DNA from: Candidatus Thermokryptus mobilis
GTDB lineage: Bacteria > Bacteroidota > Ignavibacteria > Kryptoniales > Kryptoniaceae
Direction of reading: 5' to 3'
DNA length: 64,000 nt
NCBI RefSeq assembly: GCF_900070205.1
Contig: NZ_FAOO01000004.1
Span: 53,454 to 117,453 of the forward strand
Both the position numbers and the translations under genes were made by a program. Below the pieces are notes generated by a model, which saw only the letters and a program-made list of their open reading frames with translations, did no database searches and had not been told where the DNA came from. Below are positions 15,908 through 24,422 of the stretch, in pieces. Numbering within the stretch: position 1 is the stretch's first letter; each line of letters begins with the position of its first letter.

Positions 15908-17035
15908 TCATTCAACGAGCCACTTTTTCCTTTCAATGATTTTCCTCTTTTCAGCCGTTGGTTTGGGTTCATATCTGATTTCTTCAATTTCATCTTCTTT
16001 AACATCAGGATACACATAGATTTCATACTTGAAATTACGCACTATTATCTCGTTTTCATTATGCGCAATTACATATTGTGGAAGTATCGGGATTTTACCT
16101 CCACCGCCAGGGGCATCTATGACATAGTATGGAACTGCAAGTCCAGAGATATGACCTCGGAGCTTATCCATTATTTCAATTCCGACTTTTATTGGGGTCC
16201 TAAAATGATTTGCACCTCTTGTTATATCGGCTTGGTATATGTAATAAGGTCTAACTCTTATTGCGAGAAGTTTTTTCATAAGTTCTTGCATAACATATGG
16301 ATCGTCATTGACGCCTCTTAATAGCACCGTTTGATTTCCGACAGGTATTCCAGCGTCAGCTAGCATCTCGCAAGCGCGTTTACTCTCGGGCGTTATCTCC
16401 CAAGGATGGTTGAAATGTGTGTTAACATAAATCGGATGATATTTCTTCAGCATATTGCATAAATTTTCAGTTATCCTTTGGGGCAAAACACAAGGCATCT
16501 TCGTCCCAATTCTTATTATTTCAACATGGGGGATTTCCCTTAACGCTTTTATTATCTTCTCAAGCATATAATCCGTCAACATCAACGGGTCCCCACCAGA
16601 TAAAATTACATCTCTGACCTCAGGATGATTGCGTATGTATTCAATTCCATCTTGGATGAATTTCATATTTATCTTGCTTGAATCCCCGACTTTTCTTTTT
16701 CTTGTGCAGAACCTACAATACATTGAGCATTGGCTTGTCACAAGGAAAAGGACTCTATCTGGGTATCGGTGTGTAATGCTTGGCACAGGGCTCATCGCAT
16801 CTTCATCAAGCGGGTCCTCGGGCATGGCCTCGTCTTCAAGTTCCTTTATATCAGGAAAACACTGAAGCCAAATCGGGTCACCCTTGTATCGTATAAGGCT
16901 AAGGTAATATGGATTTATTCTCGCCGGGTATCTTTCTATAATTTTTCTCATCAAGTCCTTATCAACTCCAAATACCTCGGCGAAGTCCTCCGCTGTGTCT
17001 ATGCTTTGTCTAAGTAATTCCTGCCAGAGTTCCAT
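15908..17035 (-). CDS. kamA: Lysine 2,3-aminomutase (KamA family radical SAM enzyme)
   Basis: The 375-residue protein converts L-lysine to beta-lysine using a 4Fe-4S cluster, SAM and PLP. Cys103, Cys107 and Cys110 form the CxxxCxxC cluster motif. Asp270, Asp307 and Lys314 match the clostridial residues that hold the lysine side-chain amine (two Asp) and PLP (Lys), with identical spacing (37 and 7). The C-terminal zinc cysteines of the clostridial enzyme are absent. AAGGAGG 6 bases before the ATG at 17035 fixes the start; an upstream in-frame TTG at 17062 is rejected. It is the last gene of an operon with a GNAT acetyltransferase and two ATP-grasp ligases. Confidence 0.9.
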   Translation of the reverse strand: MELWQELLRQSIDTAEDFAEVFGVDKDLMRKIIERYPARINPYYLSLIRYKGDPIWLQCFPDIKELEDEAMPEDPLDEDAMSPVPSITHRYPDRVLFLVTSQCSMYCRFCTRKRKVGDSSKINMKFIQDGIEYIRNHPEVRDVILSGGDPLMLTDYMLEKIIKALREIPHVEIIRIGTKMPCVLPQRITENLCNMLKKYHPIYVNTHFNHPWEITPESKRACEMLADAGIPVGNQTVLLRGVNDDPYVMQELMKKLLAIRVRPYYIYQADITRGANHFRTPIKVGIEIMDKLRGHISGLAVPYYVIDAPGGGGKIPILPQYVIAHNENEIIVRNFKYEIYVYPDVKEDEIEEIRYEPKPTAEKRKIIERKKWLVE

Positions 17036-17045
17036 TTTTGCCTCC

Positions 17046-17519
17046 TTAGATATATTTTGCAAAAATTATTAAATCGTCGGTCGGTTTATAGAAATCCCTT
17101 ATGCGTGCTACCTCTGTGTATCCGCACGCATTGTAAAATGAAATAGTCCTTTGATATTTTTCCTGAGAAGATGTCTCCACAAGAATTAACATGCCTCCTT
17201 TCTCTTTTATTTTTTGTTCAGTGAATTTTATCAAACTTTTTCCAATTCCATTTCCCTGATAGCAAGGGTCAACCGCTATCCAATAAATATCATAAGTCGC
17301 AATTGTCAAAGGTCTTTTCCCAAAGCATATATATCCAATTGATTCGTCATCTTCATTTACAGCTGTGTAAATTTCATAACCACTTGCTTCGCCTTTCTCT
17401 AAAAACTCATCTATCAATTCCATCGCAACATTTATCTCCTCATCGGTAAACATATCTGTAGCCGATAAAATGTCTTTTATTTTTTCTCTGTCCTTATTTA
17501 GCAAACTTCTTATCCGCAT
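17046..17519 (-). CDS. GNAT family N-acetyltransferase
   Basis: The 157-residue protein has the acetyl-CoA binding motif A (VDPCYQGNGIGKSLIKF) and the C-terminal SFYNACGY strand of GNAT enzymes. It overlaps the 3' end of the ATP-grasp gene by 26 bases and ends 10 bases before kamA, so it belongs to one operon. By context it may acetylate an amino group of lysine, beta-lysine or a conjugate. It is much shorter than the known beta-lysine acetyltransferase AblB (about 270 residues), so equivalence cannot be assumed. I chose the ATG at 17519; a TTG at 17531 is possible. Confidence 0.85.
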   Translation of the reverse strand: MRIRSLLNKDREKIKDILSATDMFTDEEINVAMELIDEFLEKGEASGYEIYTAVNEDDESIGYICFGKRPLTIATYDIYWIAVDPCYQGNGIGKSLIKFTEQKIKEKGGMLILVETSSQEKYQRTISFYNACGYTEVARIRDFYKPTDDLIIFAKYI

Positions 17520-18528
17520 AGCTTCTTTCAATTGCTATTTCTGCAATTTTAACTATGGTTTCCTCCGGTGTCAATCCGTAGACAGACGCTGACCTCATAA
17601 AACCAGCATTCCTTGAAAGGTCTGGATTCGGGTTAACTTCAAGAACATACGGGTTTCCTTCTTTATCAATTCTTATATCAACTCTTGCGTAATCACGACA
17701 ACCCATAATTTTATAGCAAGACAGAGCTATATCTTTGATTTTATTTTCAAGTTCGGGTTCAAGTGGAGCTGGACAAATCGGAATTGTTTTTTCGTAGTAA
17801 TCTGTATTGGGGATCCACTTCGCCTCATAACTTACAATTTTCGGTAAATGAGATGGGAGACGGGAGAAATCTATTTCAGAAATTGGCAAAACCACAGGTG
17901 GATTATTACCAAGTATGGCAACATTTACCTCTCTTCCGTCAATGAATTCTTCAACAAGAGCTGGTTGTTTAAACATTTTGACTATGTATTCAACCCTTTC
18001 TTCAAGTTCTTTCCAATTATAGACCACAGATTTTTCATTTATCCCGGCGCTTGCATCTTCATGAACAGGTTTCACAATGACAGGGAATTGGAGATTAATT
18101 TTTTTGTATCCATCAATGCCTTCATTGAAAAGGTCAAATTTGGCGGTTGGAATTCCATAGTGTGATAGCATGATTTTTGTCTTCGCTTTATCAAGGCACA
18201 GCCCAAGTGTCATCGGTGTAGCTCCGGTATATGGAATTTTTAAAAGCTCGTAAATCCCCGCTGCGAAAATTTCCTCTTGAGATTCAGATTCAACTATCTC
18301 ACAAAAGTTATAAATAAGGTCAGTTTTCAAATTTAGCATGTCGTTTATGAAACATCTTGCATTATAAACGGGCAAAACACTAACTTTAAAGCCAGCATTT
18401 CGGAGCGAGTTTTCTATGAATTCAATTTCACTTTTAACCCCGATTATTGAAGTATCCAGATTTTGAGGATCTGGCTCAATTTTTTCAGGGTCGTTATATA
18501 CAATTGTTATTTCAAATGGCTTGGACAT
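17494..18528 (-). CDS. ATP-grasp amino acid ligase, D-Ala-D-Ala ligase-like (second of a tandem pair)
   Basis: The 344-residue protein has the Ddl-type ATP-grasp core: IPYTGATPMTLGLCLDK, FPVIVKPVHEDASAGI, PALVEEFIDGREVNVAILG and the metal-binding end YVLEVNPNPDLS. The N-terminal GGxSxERxVS segment that binds the first D-Ala in true Ddl is missing (VYNDPEKIEPD instead). The substrate is therefore probably another amino acid or peptide. It is a clear paralogue of the gene 45 bases upstream. With kamA and the GNAT gene it may form an amide bond involving lysine or beta-lysine (inference). Confidence 0.85.
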   Translation of the reverse strand: MSKPFEITIVYNDPEKIEPDPQNLDTSIIGVKSEIEFIENSLRNAGFKVSVLPVYNARCFINDMLNLKTDLIYNFCEIVESESQEEIFAAGIYELLKIPYTGATPMTLGLCLDKAKTKIMLSHYGIPTAKFDLFNEGIDGYKKINLQFPVIVKPVHEDASAGINEKSVVYNWKELEERVEYIVKMFKQPALVEEFIDGREVNVAILGNNPPVVLPISEIDFSRLPSHLPKIVSYEAKWIPNTDYYEKTIPICPAPLEPELENKIKDIALSCYKIMGCRDYARVDIRIDKEGNPYVLEVNPNPDLSRNAGFMRSASVYGLTPEETIVKIAEIAIERSYADKKFAK

Positions 18529-18573
18529 AAAAATAGCGTTTATATTTTAAATCCGATTGATATTCAAGCATTT

Positions 18574-19671
18574 TTAAATCATCCCATATCTTTTCAAGGC
18601 AGAATTTAAAACCTCGTTTATCATTTGGTTGTAAGTTAATCCTGCTGCACGTGCTGCTTTTGGGAAACAGGAGTTATCATCTGGATTTGGAAGGATCCCG
18701 GGTAGGGGATTTACTTCAAGGATGTTGGGTATTCCCTCTTTGTCAAGTCGTAAGTCAATTCTACACCAATCCCGACAGCGTAAAACTTTAAATGTTGAAA
18801 GGGCTATTTTTTCTATCATCTCTTTGAGTTTATCGTCAATTTCAGCGGGACATTGGAATATGTCAAGTGGTTTTTCAGGAGTGTCCCATATCCATTTGGC
18901 TTCAAAAGAATAAATGGGTTTTGCTTCCGGTGGTAGAGAATCAAATTTTATTTCAATTATCGGCAGAACCCTTGCTTCCTTTCCATTGCCAAGAATTGCG
19001 ACGGTGAACTCGCGACCAGGAAGAAATTCCTCAACAAGGGCTGGTTCATTGTATGAGTTCAAGATCCTTTCAATTTCTGATATCAATTCTTTTTCATTTG
19101 AGACAACCGATGAGTTGAAAATCCCTTTGCTTGAGCCCTCGTGCAAAGGTTTGACGATAAGGGGGAAGTTTAGATCTGCTATTCCATCAAATTCTTCAAG
19201 TGATTCAACCGTGAAAAATTTTGCCGTTGGAATTTTATAGTATGATAAAATTTCTTTTGTTCGTGCCTTATCAAGGCAAATGGCAAGTGTCAAGGGATCG
19301 CTACCTGTATAGGGGATATTAAGCATTTCAAGTATAGCAGGGATTTGCGCCTCTCTACTTACCCCGTAGAAACCCTCGGCTATGTTGAAAACGATATCAG
19401 GTCTTATCTTTCTTAATTTTTCAAACGCATCTTCATCAGCTTCAATCAGTGTGACATTGTGATTTTCTTCAAGGGCTGATTTTACTGCGTTTATCGTCTC
19501 CCAGGTGTCCCACTCTGCGTAGGTGTCATCAATTGTTAATTTTTTTTCAGCGATTTTTTTATTTAACAACTTAACACTACTAAACGAGTCATCACCTGAA
19601 GAATCATCGTTGAACGAGTCCTTAACAGAATTTCTTTCTTTCTTCAGGTTGAACACCAAGCCAACATGCAT
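18574..19671 (-). CDS. ATP-grasp amino acid ligase, D-Ala-D-Ala ligase-like (first of a tandem pair)
   Basis: The 365-residue protein shows the same ATP-grasp architecture as its neighbour: IPYTGSDPLTLAICLDK, FPLIVKPLHEGSSKGI, PALVEEFLPGREFTVAILG, NILEVNPLPGILPN. It also keeps an EG-FYGVSREAQIPA region closer to Ddl. An insert rich in Ser/Asp (DDSSGDDSF) lies near residue 25. The glycine-rich first-substrate motif of Ddl is absent. I chose the ATG at 19671 (MHVGLVFNLKKE); the frame is open to a TTG at 19707. A good promoter lies upstream, so this is the first gene of the four-gene operon. Confidence 0.84.
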   Translation of the reverse strand: MHVGLVFNLKKERNSVKDSFNDDSSGDDSFSSVKLLNKKIAEKKLTIDDTYAEWDTWETINAVKSALEENHNVTLIEADEDAFEKLRKIRPDIVFNIAEGFYGVSREAQIPAILEMLNIPYTGSDPLTLAICLDKARTKEILSYYKIPTAKFFTVESLEEFDGIADLNFPLIVKPLHEGSSKGIFNSSVVSNEKELISEIERILNSYNEPALVEEFLPGREFTVAILGNGKEARVLPIIEIKFDSLPPEAKPIYSFEAKWIWDTPEKPLDIFQCPAEIDDKLKEMIEKIALSTFKVLRCRDWCRIDLRLDKEGIPNILEVNPLPGILPNPDDNSCFPKAARAAGLTYNQMINEVLNSALKRYGMI

Positions 19672-19712
19672 AAAGATGCAACAACCTTTGTTTTTAATCT
19701 CTCTCAATCATA

Positions 19713-19740
19713 AATATAATATTTTTTTTGAAATTGTCAA
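19713..19740 (-). promoter_or_regulatory. Sigma-70-type promoter of the ATP-grasp/GNAT/kamA operon
   Basis: On the minus strand TTGACA (19740-19735), a 16-base spacer and TATATT (19718-19713) stand about 40 bases before the start of the first ATP-grasp gene. The same TTGACAATTTCA start occurs at the promoter assigned to the Lrp-type gene. Confidence 0.55.
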
Positions 19741-19810
19741 GAGGCAAAAGCGGTTTGGGTTGAATTTTTGTATTGTTGAGTTTATATTAAAACAAAAAGA
19801 TCTCGTAATT

Positions 19811-20902
19811 ATGACACGCCCAAAGGTCGCTGTTTTAAAAACGAGACCGGAGACGGTAATTCAAGATATAGAGAAATTGATGAAGCTTGCAGAGTTTGAA
19901 AAATTTCTTGATAAAAATTCCGTTACCATTTTAAAGGATAACATATCTTGGCACTTCCCTTATCTTAGTTCAAACACCACACCTTGGCAACTTGAGGGAA
20001 CTATAATTGCTTTGAAAAACGCGGGATATGATAAACTTGTTGCAGTTCATAACAACACAGTTGTAACCGATCCATTCAAAGGTTGCAAACTTAACAAGTT
20101 AACACCGATATACAAAAAATATGGAGTTGAGGAGAGATACAATTTTCTTGAGTCGGATATAAAGTGGGTAAGGTATGAACCAAAGCACAAAATGCTCGCC
20201 CTTCACAAAATATACCCGAACGGAATTCACATTCCTGAATTTTTCATCGGGAAGAACATCTTGCACTTACCAACGATGAAGACGCATATCTACACAACGA
20301 CGACAGGTGCTATGAAAAATGCTTTCGGTGGCTTGCTTAACACAAGGAGACATTACACCCACACTTGGATACATGAAACACTTGTTGATCTCCTCGCCAT
20401 TCAAAAAGAGATTCACACGGGCATATTTGCTGTAATGGACGGAACGATCGCAGGTAATGGACCTGGTCCAAGAACGATGATACCTGTTGAGACAAATTTT
20501 ATACTTGCAAGCGCTGATCAAGTTGCTATTGATGCTGTATCTGCAAAGATGATGGGGTTTGACCCGATGAGCATAAAGTATATTCGCCTCGCTCACGAAG
20601 CCAAGCTTGGAACTGGTGACCCGAGAGAAATTGAAATAGTTGGCGAGGATATTTCAAATGTGAACTTGAAATTTTTCGTCGGTGATAACGCAGCAAGTAG
20701 GGTTGGAGATATACTCTGGTTTGGTCCTTTGAAGGGGATTCAATACATATTTTTTAGGACGCCCCTTGTATATATTTTCGTTTTTGCTTCTTACTTTTAT
20801 CACGACTTTGTTTGGTGGCCACTTAAGGGGAAGAAAATTCAGGAAAATTTGAGAAAAACCTCACAGTGGGGGAAACTTTTTGAAAACTACCCAATGGACT
20901 AA
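19811..20902 (+). CDS. DUF362 domain protein
   Basis: The 363-residue protein matches the DUF362 family: LKDNISWHFPYLSSNTTPWQLEGTI is followed by HLPTMKTHIYTTTTGAMKNAFGGLL and MDGTIAGNGPGPR. Some members carry a C-terminal ferredoxin domain; this one does not. It ends with a hydrophobic segment (YIFFRTPLVYIFVFASYF) and a basic tail, so it may be membrane-attached. The biochemical function of the family is not established. The frame is open far upstream, but MTRPK at 19811 fits the start of the domain; no clear SD is present. It is divergent from the ATP-grasp/kamA operon. Confidence 0.82.
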   Translation: MTRPKVAVLKTRPETVIQDIEKLMKLAEFEKFLDKNSVTILKDNISWHFPYLSSNTTPWQLEGTIIALKNAGYDKLVAVHNNTVVTDPFKGCKLNKLTPIYKKYGVEERYNFLESDIKWVRYEPKHKMLALHKIYPNGIHIPEFFIGKNILHLPTMKTHIYTTTTGAMKNAFGGLLNTRRHYTHTWIHETLVDLLAIQKEIHTGIFAVMDGTIAGNGPGPRTMIPVETNFILASADQVAIDAVSAKMMGFDPMSIKYIRLAHEAKLGTGDPREIEIVGEDISNVNLKFFVGDNAASRVGDILWFGPLKGIQYIFFRTPLVYIFVFASYFYHDFVWWPLKGKKIQENLRKTSQWGKLFENYPMD

Positions 20903-20919
20903 AAAATGGAGGTGGCTTT

Positions 20920-21177
20920 ATGAAAATTAAAAGGAGAAAATTCATCCAACTTTCGCTGGCATTGCCAGCCCTTGGGTATATCATTGATCAAGAAGAACAA
21001 TCTAAAGAAGCGGATAAGCTGCTTGAAATTGTCAAGATTAAATACGGTTCTAAACTCACTGATGAGCAAATCAAAATGGTTAGAGAGGATATTGAGGCAA
21101 ATTTACGAAGGTATGAGAGATTGTTAAGCTTTAAACTTTCAAATTGGGATGAGCCGGATTTTAAATTTCAAGTTTAA
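20920..21177 (+). CDS. Small protein with twin-arginine-like signal
   Basis: This 85-residue protein begins MKIKRRKFIQLSLALPALGY, which resembles a Tat signal (RR, then a hydrophobic stretch). A helical charged region of about 60 residues follows. GGAGGTGG stands 5 bases before the ATG, so translation is convincing. It lies 18 bases upstream of an amidase gene and downstream of DUF362. I do not recognise a family. It could be a small exported partner of the amidase, although the amidase itself has no signal peptide. The function is unknown. Confidence 0.7.
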   Translation: MKIKRRKFIQLSLALPALGYIIDQEEQSKEADKLLEIVKIKYGSKLTDEQIKMVREDIEANLRRYERLLSFKLSNWDEPDFKFQV

Positions 21178-21195
21178 AAAAATTTAGGTTTTGCC

Positions 21196-22605
21196 ATGAA
21201 CGAAAAAGATGTCGCCTTTGCATCAATCCGCCAACTTGCGGATTTGATAAAGAGGAAAAAAATTTCACCTGTTGAATTAACCAAGATTTATCTTGAAAGG
21301 TTGAAAAAATACGGCGAAAAACTCGGTGCTGTTGTAACTATAACTGAAGAACTCGCTTTAAGACAAGCAAGGCAAGCTGAGAGAGAAATCATGGCTGGGA
21401 AATATCGTGGGCTTTTGCATGGCATACCTTTCGGTGTTAAGGATTTGCTTGCAACTAAAGGGATTCCAACGACTTGGGGCGCGGAGCCATACAGAAATCA
21501 AATTTTTGATTATAATGCGACCGTGGTTGAGAAACTTTATAATGCTGGTGCAATACTTGTGGCAAAACTTGCTATGGTTGAACTTGCTGGAGGTATGGGA
21601 TATGATGACGCTGATGCATCGTTTACAGGTCCGGGGCGAACGCCATGGAATTTAAATTATTGGAGTGGTGGTTCATCAAGTGGCTCGGGTGCAGCTGTAG
21701 CCGCTGGACTTGTTGCCTTTGCAATTGGTTCAGAAACCTCCGGCTCAATCTTAACACCATCCGCTTTTTGTGGGATAACTGGGCTTAGACCAACCTACGG
21801 ACTTGTGAGTAGATTCGGAGCCATGGCTCTTTCTTGGACTCTTGATAAACTTGGTCCAATGTGTAGAAGCGCTGATGATTGCGGTATTGTTCTTTCTGCA
21901 ATTGCTGGTTATGACCCAAAGGATGAAACAACCATTAAGTTTAGTTTTGAATACAACAGGAAAACTCTTCCAAGGAAAAAGCCGAAAATAGCCGTTATAA
22001 AAGGGACGACGGAAAAGGCACAACCCGAGGTTAGAAAAAATTTTGAGGACTCTTTGAGGGTTCTGGCAGAATTTGCCGAGCTTGAGTATGAGGTTGAATT
22101 CCCGGATCATCCTTGGGGTGCTGTTGTTAGTGCCATCGTTGATGCGGAAGGGGCAAGCGCATTTTATGATTTGATTTTATCTGGTGAAATTTCAAAGTTG
22201 CGAAATAAACGTGACAAGGTTGGCGGTTATTCAATGATTCAAGTAACAGCAGTTGAGTATCTAAATGCAATGAGGTTGAGGAAAAAGATGCGAAAAGCCC
22301 TTGAAGAATTTCTATCAAGATATGATGCTATCGTTGCCCCAACGAGAGCAAGCGTTGCGTATCCAATCGGGGTTGATTTCGACAAGGCGTATCCTGGAGT
22401 AGGTGGTGGACCGGCGTTGATCCCAGCGGGAAATCTCGCAGGCGTCCCAGCAATATGTATGCCTAATGGTTTTGGGCAGAATAACCTTCCAACTTCAATT
22501 CAATTTATGGGCAAAGCTTTAAGCGAAAAAACACTGATTCAAATTGCAAACGCATATCAAAGCAGAACTGACTGGCATCTTAAGAGACCACCGATTGATG
22601 ATTAA
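21196..22605 (+). CDS. Amidase signature family enzyme
   Basis: The 469-residue protein has the Ser-cisSer-Lys triad of amidase signature enzymes: Lys in GIPFGVKDLL (near 82), the Ser-rich loop GGSSSGSGAAVAAG (near 158) and the nucleophile region SETSGSILTPS (near 181). It hydrolyses an amide, but the substrate cannot be told. It resembles GatA, but no gatB or gatC is present nearby, so a tRNA-dependent role is not supported. It follows a small RR-signal protein by 18 bases. The stop overlaps the stop of the convergent methyltransferase gene by 4 bases. Confidence 0.88.
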   Translation: MNEKDVAFASIRQLADLIKRKKISPVELTKIYLERLKKYGEKLGAVVTITEELALRQARQAEREIMAGKYRGLLHGIPFGVKDLLATKGIPTTWGAEPYRNQIFDYNATVVEKLYNAGAILVAKLAMVELAGGMGYDDADASFTGPGRTPWNLNYWSGGSSSGSGAAVAAGLVAFAIGSETSGSILTPSAFCGITGLRPTYGLVSRFGAMALSWTLDKLGPMCRSADDCGIVLSAIAGYDPKDETTIKFSFEYNRKTLPRKKPKIAVIKGTTEKAQPEVRKNFEDSLRVLAEFAELEYEVEFPDHPWGAVVSAIVDAEGASAFYDLILSGEISKLRNKRDKVGGYSMIQVTAVEYLNAMRLRKKMRKALEEFLSRYDAIVAPTRASVAYPIGVDFDKAYPGVGGGPALIPAGNLAGVPAICMPNGFGQNNLPTSIQFMGKALSEKTLIQIANAYQSRTDWHLKRPPIDD

Positions 22606-23771
22606 TCAAGCACTTGAAAAACCCCGAACTTTAGGTACTTTGTCTCGGGCATTTGAGGTAGAATTGGATGGTCGGGCGATGCGCTCCTCCATTCAATTAA
22701 TCTGATTTTTCGCTTAGCCAAGATAGAGCTTTGTATTATCACATCAATGAACATTTGATCATCAATATGATACGAGCACGAAGCCGTTGCCAATATCCCG
22801 CCCGAGTTTAAAATTTTCATCGCAGTTGAATTTATCTCTCTGTATCCTGAAAGAGCTGATTTAACAGTTTTCTTTGATTTTGTAAAGGAAGGTGGATCAA
22901 GTATGACTATGTCAAATTTTTCCCCTTTATTTAGATATCCCCTCAATTTGTCAAAGACATCCGCCGTCTCAAAGTGAACATTTTTTAAACCGTTAAATTC
23001 GGCGTTTATTTTCGCTTTTTCAATCGCTGTTTCAGAGATATCAATACCGATGACTTTTTCAGCTCCAGCGAAAGCGCAATGAAGAGCGAAGCCACCTTCA
23101 TTTGTAAAACAATCAAGAACCTTTTTCCCTTGTGAAAATCTCCTTAACACTTTTCTGTTTTCCCTCTGGTCAAGATAAAATCCAGTTTTTTGTCCCGAAA
23201 GCAAATCTATTTTAAATTTTACTCCATCGTCATCAAAAATTATCTCTTTTGATCCCCCTCGCAAAATCCTCCGCCTGTTTTCAAGACCTTCAAGCTCGCG
23301 CAGTGGCGATTCGTTTCGCTCAACTATTCCAAACGGCTTGAAAATTTCATCAAGGACATCGCAAATTAAGTTTATCCTTTGATCCATACCGTAAGAAAAT
23401 GTTTGAATTGAAAAACAATCCTCATATTTGTCAATTACAAGTCCCGGCAGAAAATCGCTTTCACCATGGACGAGACGAAATGTTTCCGAATTTGGGTAGA
23501 GGATTTTTCTGAATTTATAGGCGTCAAGTATCCTTTGCTTAAAAAAGTCAAAATTTATCTCAATCCTTTCGCGGGACAAAATTCTAACAGATATGAGCGA
23601 ATGAGGGTTAAAAAAACCGACTCCAAAGAATTCGCCGTTGTACTTACAAATTTCAACCACATCCCCAATTTTCGGATTTCCCTCAATATCTTTTATCTCG
23701 TTGCTGAAAACCCAAAGATGTCCATTTGATATCCTTTTGTCCCCACCTTTTCTGAGTATGACTTTTTTCAT
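22602..23771 (-). CDS. Class I SAM-dependent rRNA methyltransferase, RlmI-like
   Basis: The 389-residue protein has an N-terminal PUA domain (about residues 1-75) and a C-terminal Rossmann methyltransferase domain. Motif I is LDCFTNEGGFALHCAFAGA and the catalytic motif is ILDPPSFTKSKK. This is the arrangement of RlmI, which makes 5-methylcytosine in 23S rRNA, and related Cys-dependent enzymes. The exact target base is inferred from family only. It is the last gene of the panC-to-here minus-strand run and starts one base after the stop of the upstream gene. Confidence 0.85.
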   Translation of the reverse strand: MKKVILRKGGDKRISNGHLWVFSNEIKDIEGNPKIGDVVEICKYNGEFFGVGFFNPHSLISVRILSRERIEINFDFFKQRILDAYKFRKILYPNSETFRLVHGESDFLPGLVIDKYEDCFSIQTFSYGMDQRINLICDVLDEIFKPFGIVERNESPLRELEGLENRRRILRGGSKEIIFDDDGVKFKIDLLSGQKTGFYLDQRENRKVLRRFSQGKKVLDCFTNEGGFALHCAFAGAEKVIGIDISETAIEKAKINAEFNGLKNVHFETADVFDKLRGYLNKGEKFDIVILDPPSFTKSKKTVKSALSGYREINSTAMKILNSGGILATASCSYHIDDQMFIDVIIQSSILAKRKIRLIEWRSASPDHPILPQMPETKYLKFGVFQVLD

Positions 23772-23772
23772 A

Positions 23773-24420
23773 TCATTTTTGAAATTGTCTTGTCCAGTAT
23801 TTCCACCAAAACGGGTAATCTTTTTCTTCGTATTTTACAGCAACGAGTTCAACATCGTCAAACCAGGCGCTTCCCTTGCCGTTCAAAACACATTTAACTT
23901 TTAGTTTCTTTGCGTCCTTTCCAACTATGACAGCGCAGGTGTAAACCTTCCAATCGTTTGTCCCGGTTAATATATCCGTTGAATTAAATGAGCGCAAATT
24001 TCCAAGAGTGTCATAAACTTCAATCCTTAAAAAAGCCGAGTCAGCATCGTAGGTCTTTATCGCCCCGTAAAGAATAAATTTTTTTTCCTTTGGGAACTGG
24101 TAAATTTCTTGAGACCAACTTGATTGCGCGGATGGATTGTCCGATGTTATACTTATGCTGAACTTCCCATCAAATTTTTCAATGGCATCGCGCTCAAAAT
24201 AAGTGTTTGACATCTCTGACTCAATTGTCCAACCATTTGGCTCATTTCCCCGACCGAGCTCAAAGCTTGAGTTATAAATCAAGTTTTTCACATACTCAAT
24301 CGTATGAGGCGCTGACCTTTTTTCAATCTCAATAATCTCCTGCTTCTTTTTTGCGAGCAAAAATAGAATTAAGCCAACCAAAAATGGAATTACAAAGATG
24401 ATTAAGCGAAGTTTTTTCAT
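23773..24420 (-). CDS. Membrane-anchored protein with carbohydrate-binding-module-like domain
   Basis: The 215-residue protein has an N-terminal membrane segment (IIFVIPFLVGLILFLLA) and an outside beta-sandwich domain. The domain starts NLIYNSSFELGRGNEPNGWTI and ends GKGSAWFDDVELV, the pattern of CBM4/9-type or DUF642-like galactose-binding folds. It probably binds sugar or glycan at the envelope. No catalytic motif is seen. It is 2 bases after the GlmU-like gene, so the two are co-translated and may share a polysaccharide role (inference). Confidence 0.65.
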   Translation of the reverse strand: MKKLRLIIFVIPFLVGLILFLLAKKKQEIIEIEKRSAPHTIEYVKNLIYNSSFELGRGNEPNGWTIESEMSNTYFERDAIEKFDGKFSISITSDNPSAQSSWSQEIYQFPKEKKFILYGAIKTYDADSAFLRIEVYDTLGNLRSFNSTDILTGTNDWKVYTCAVIVGKDAKKLKVKCVLNGKGSAWFDDVELVAVKYEEKDYPFWWKYWTRQFQK

Positions 24421-24422
24421 CT

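Noticed and set aside
15908-19671. Peptidoglycan D-Ala-D-Ala ligase genes
   Set aside because: Both ATP-grasp proteins lack the N-terminal D-Ala binding motif of Ddl, and they sit with kamA rather than with mur genes.
19523-19810. Long upstream extension of the DUF362 frame
   Set aside because: It runs across the divergent promoter region and into the ATP-grasp gene on the other strand. The family sequence starts at MTRPK.
21196-22605. GatA subunit of the tRNA amidotransferase
   Set aside because: Amidase signature motifs alone do not show this, and no gatB or gatC lies nearby.
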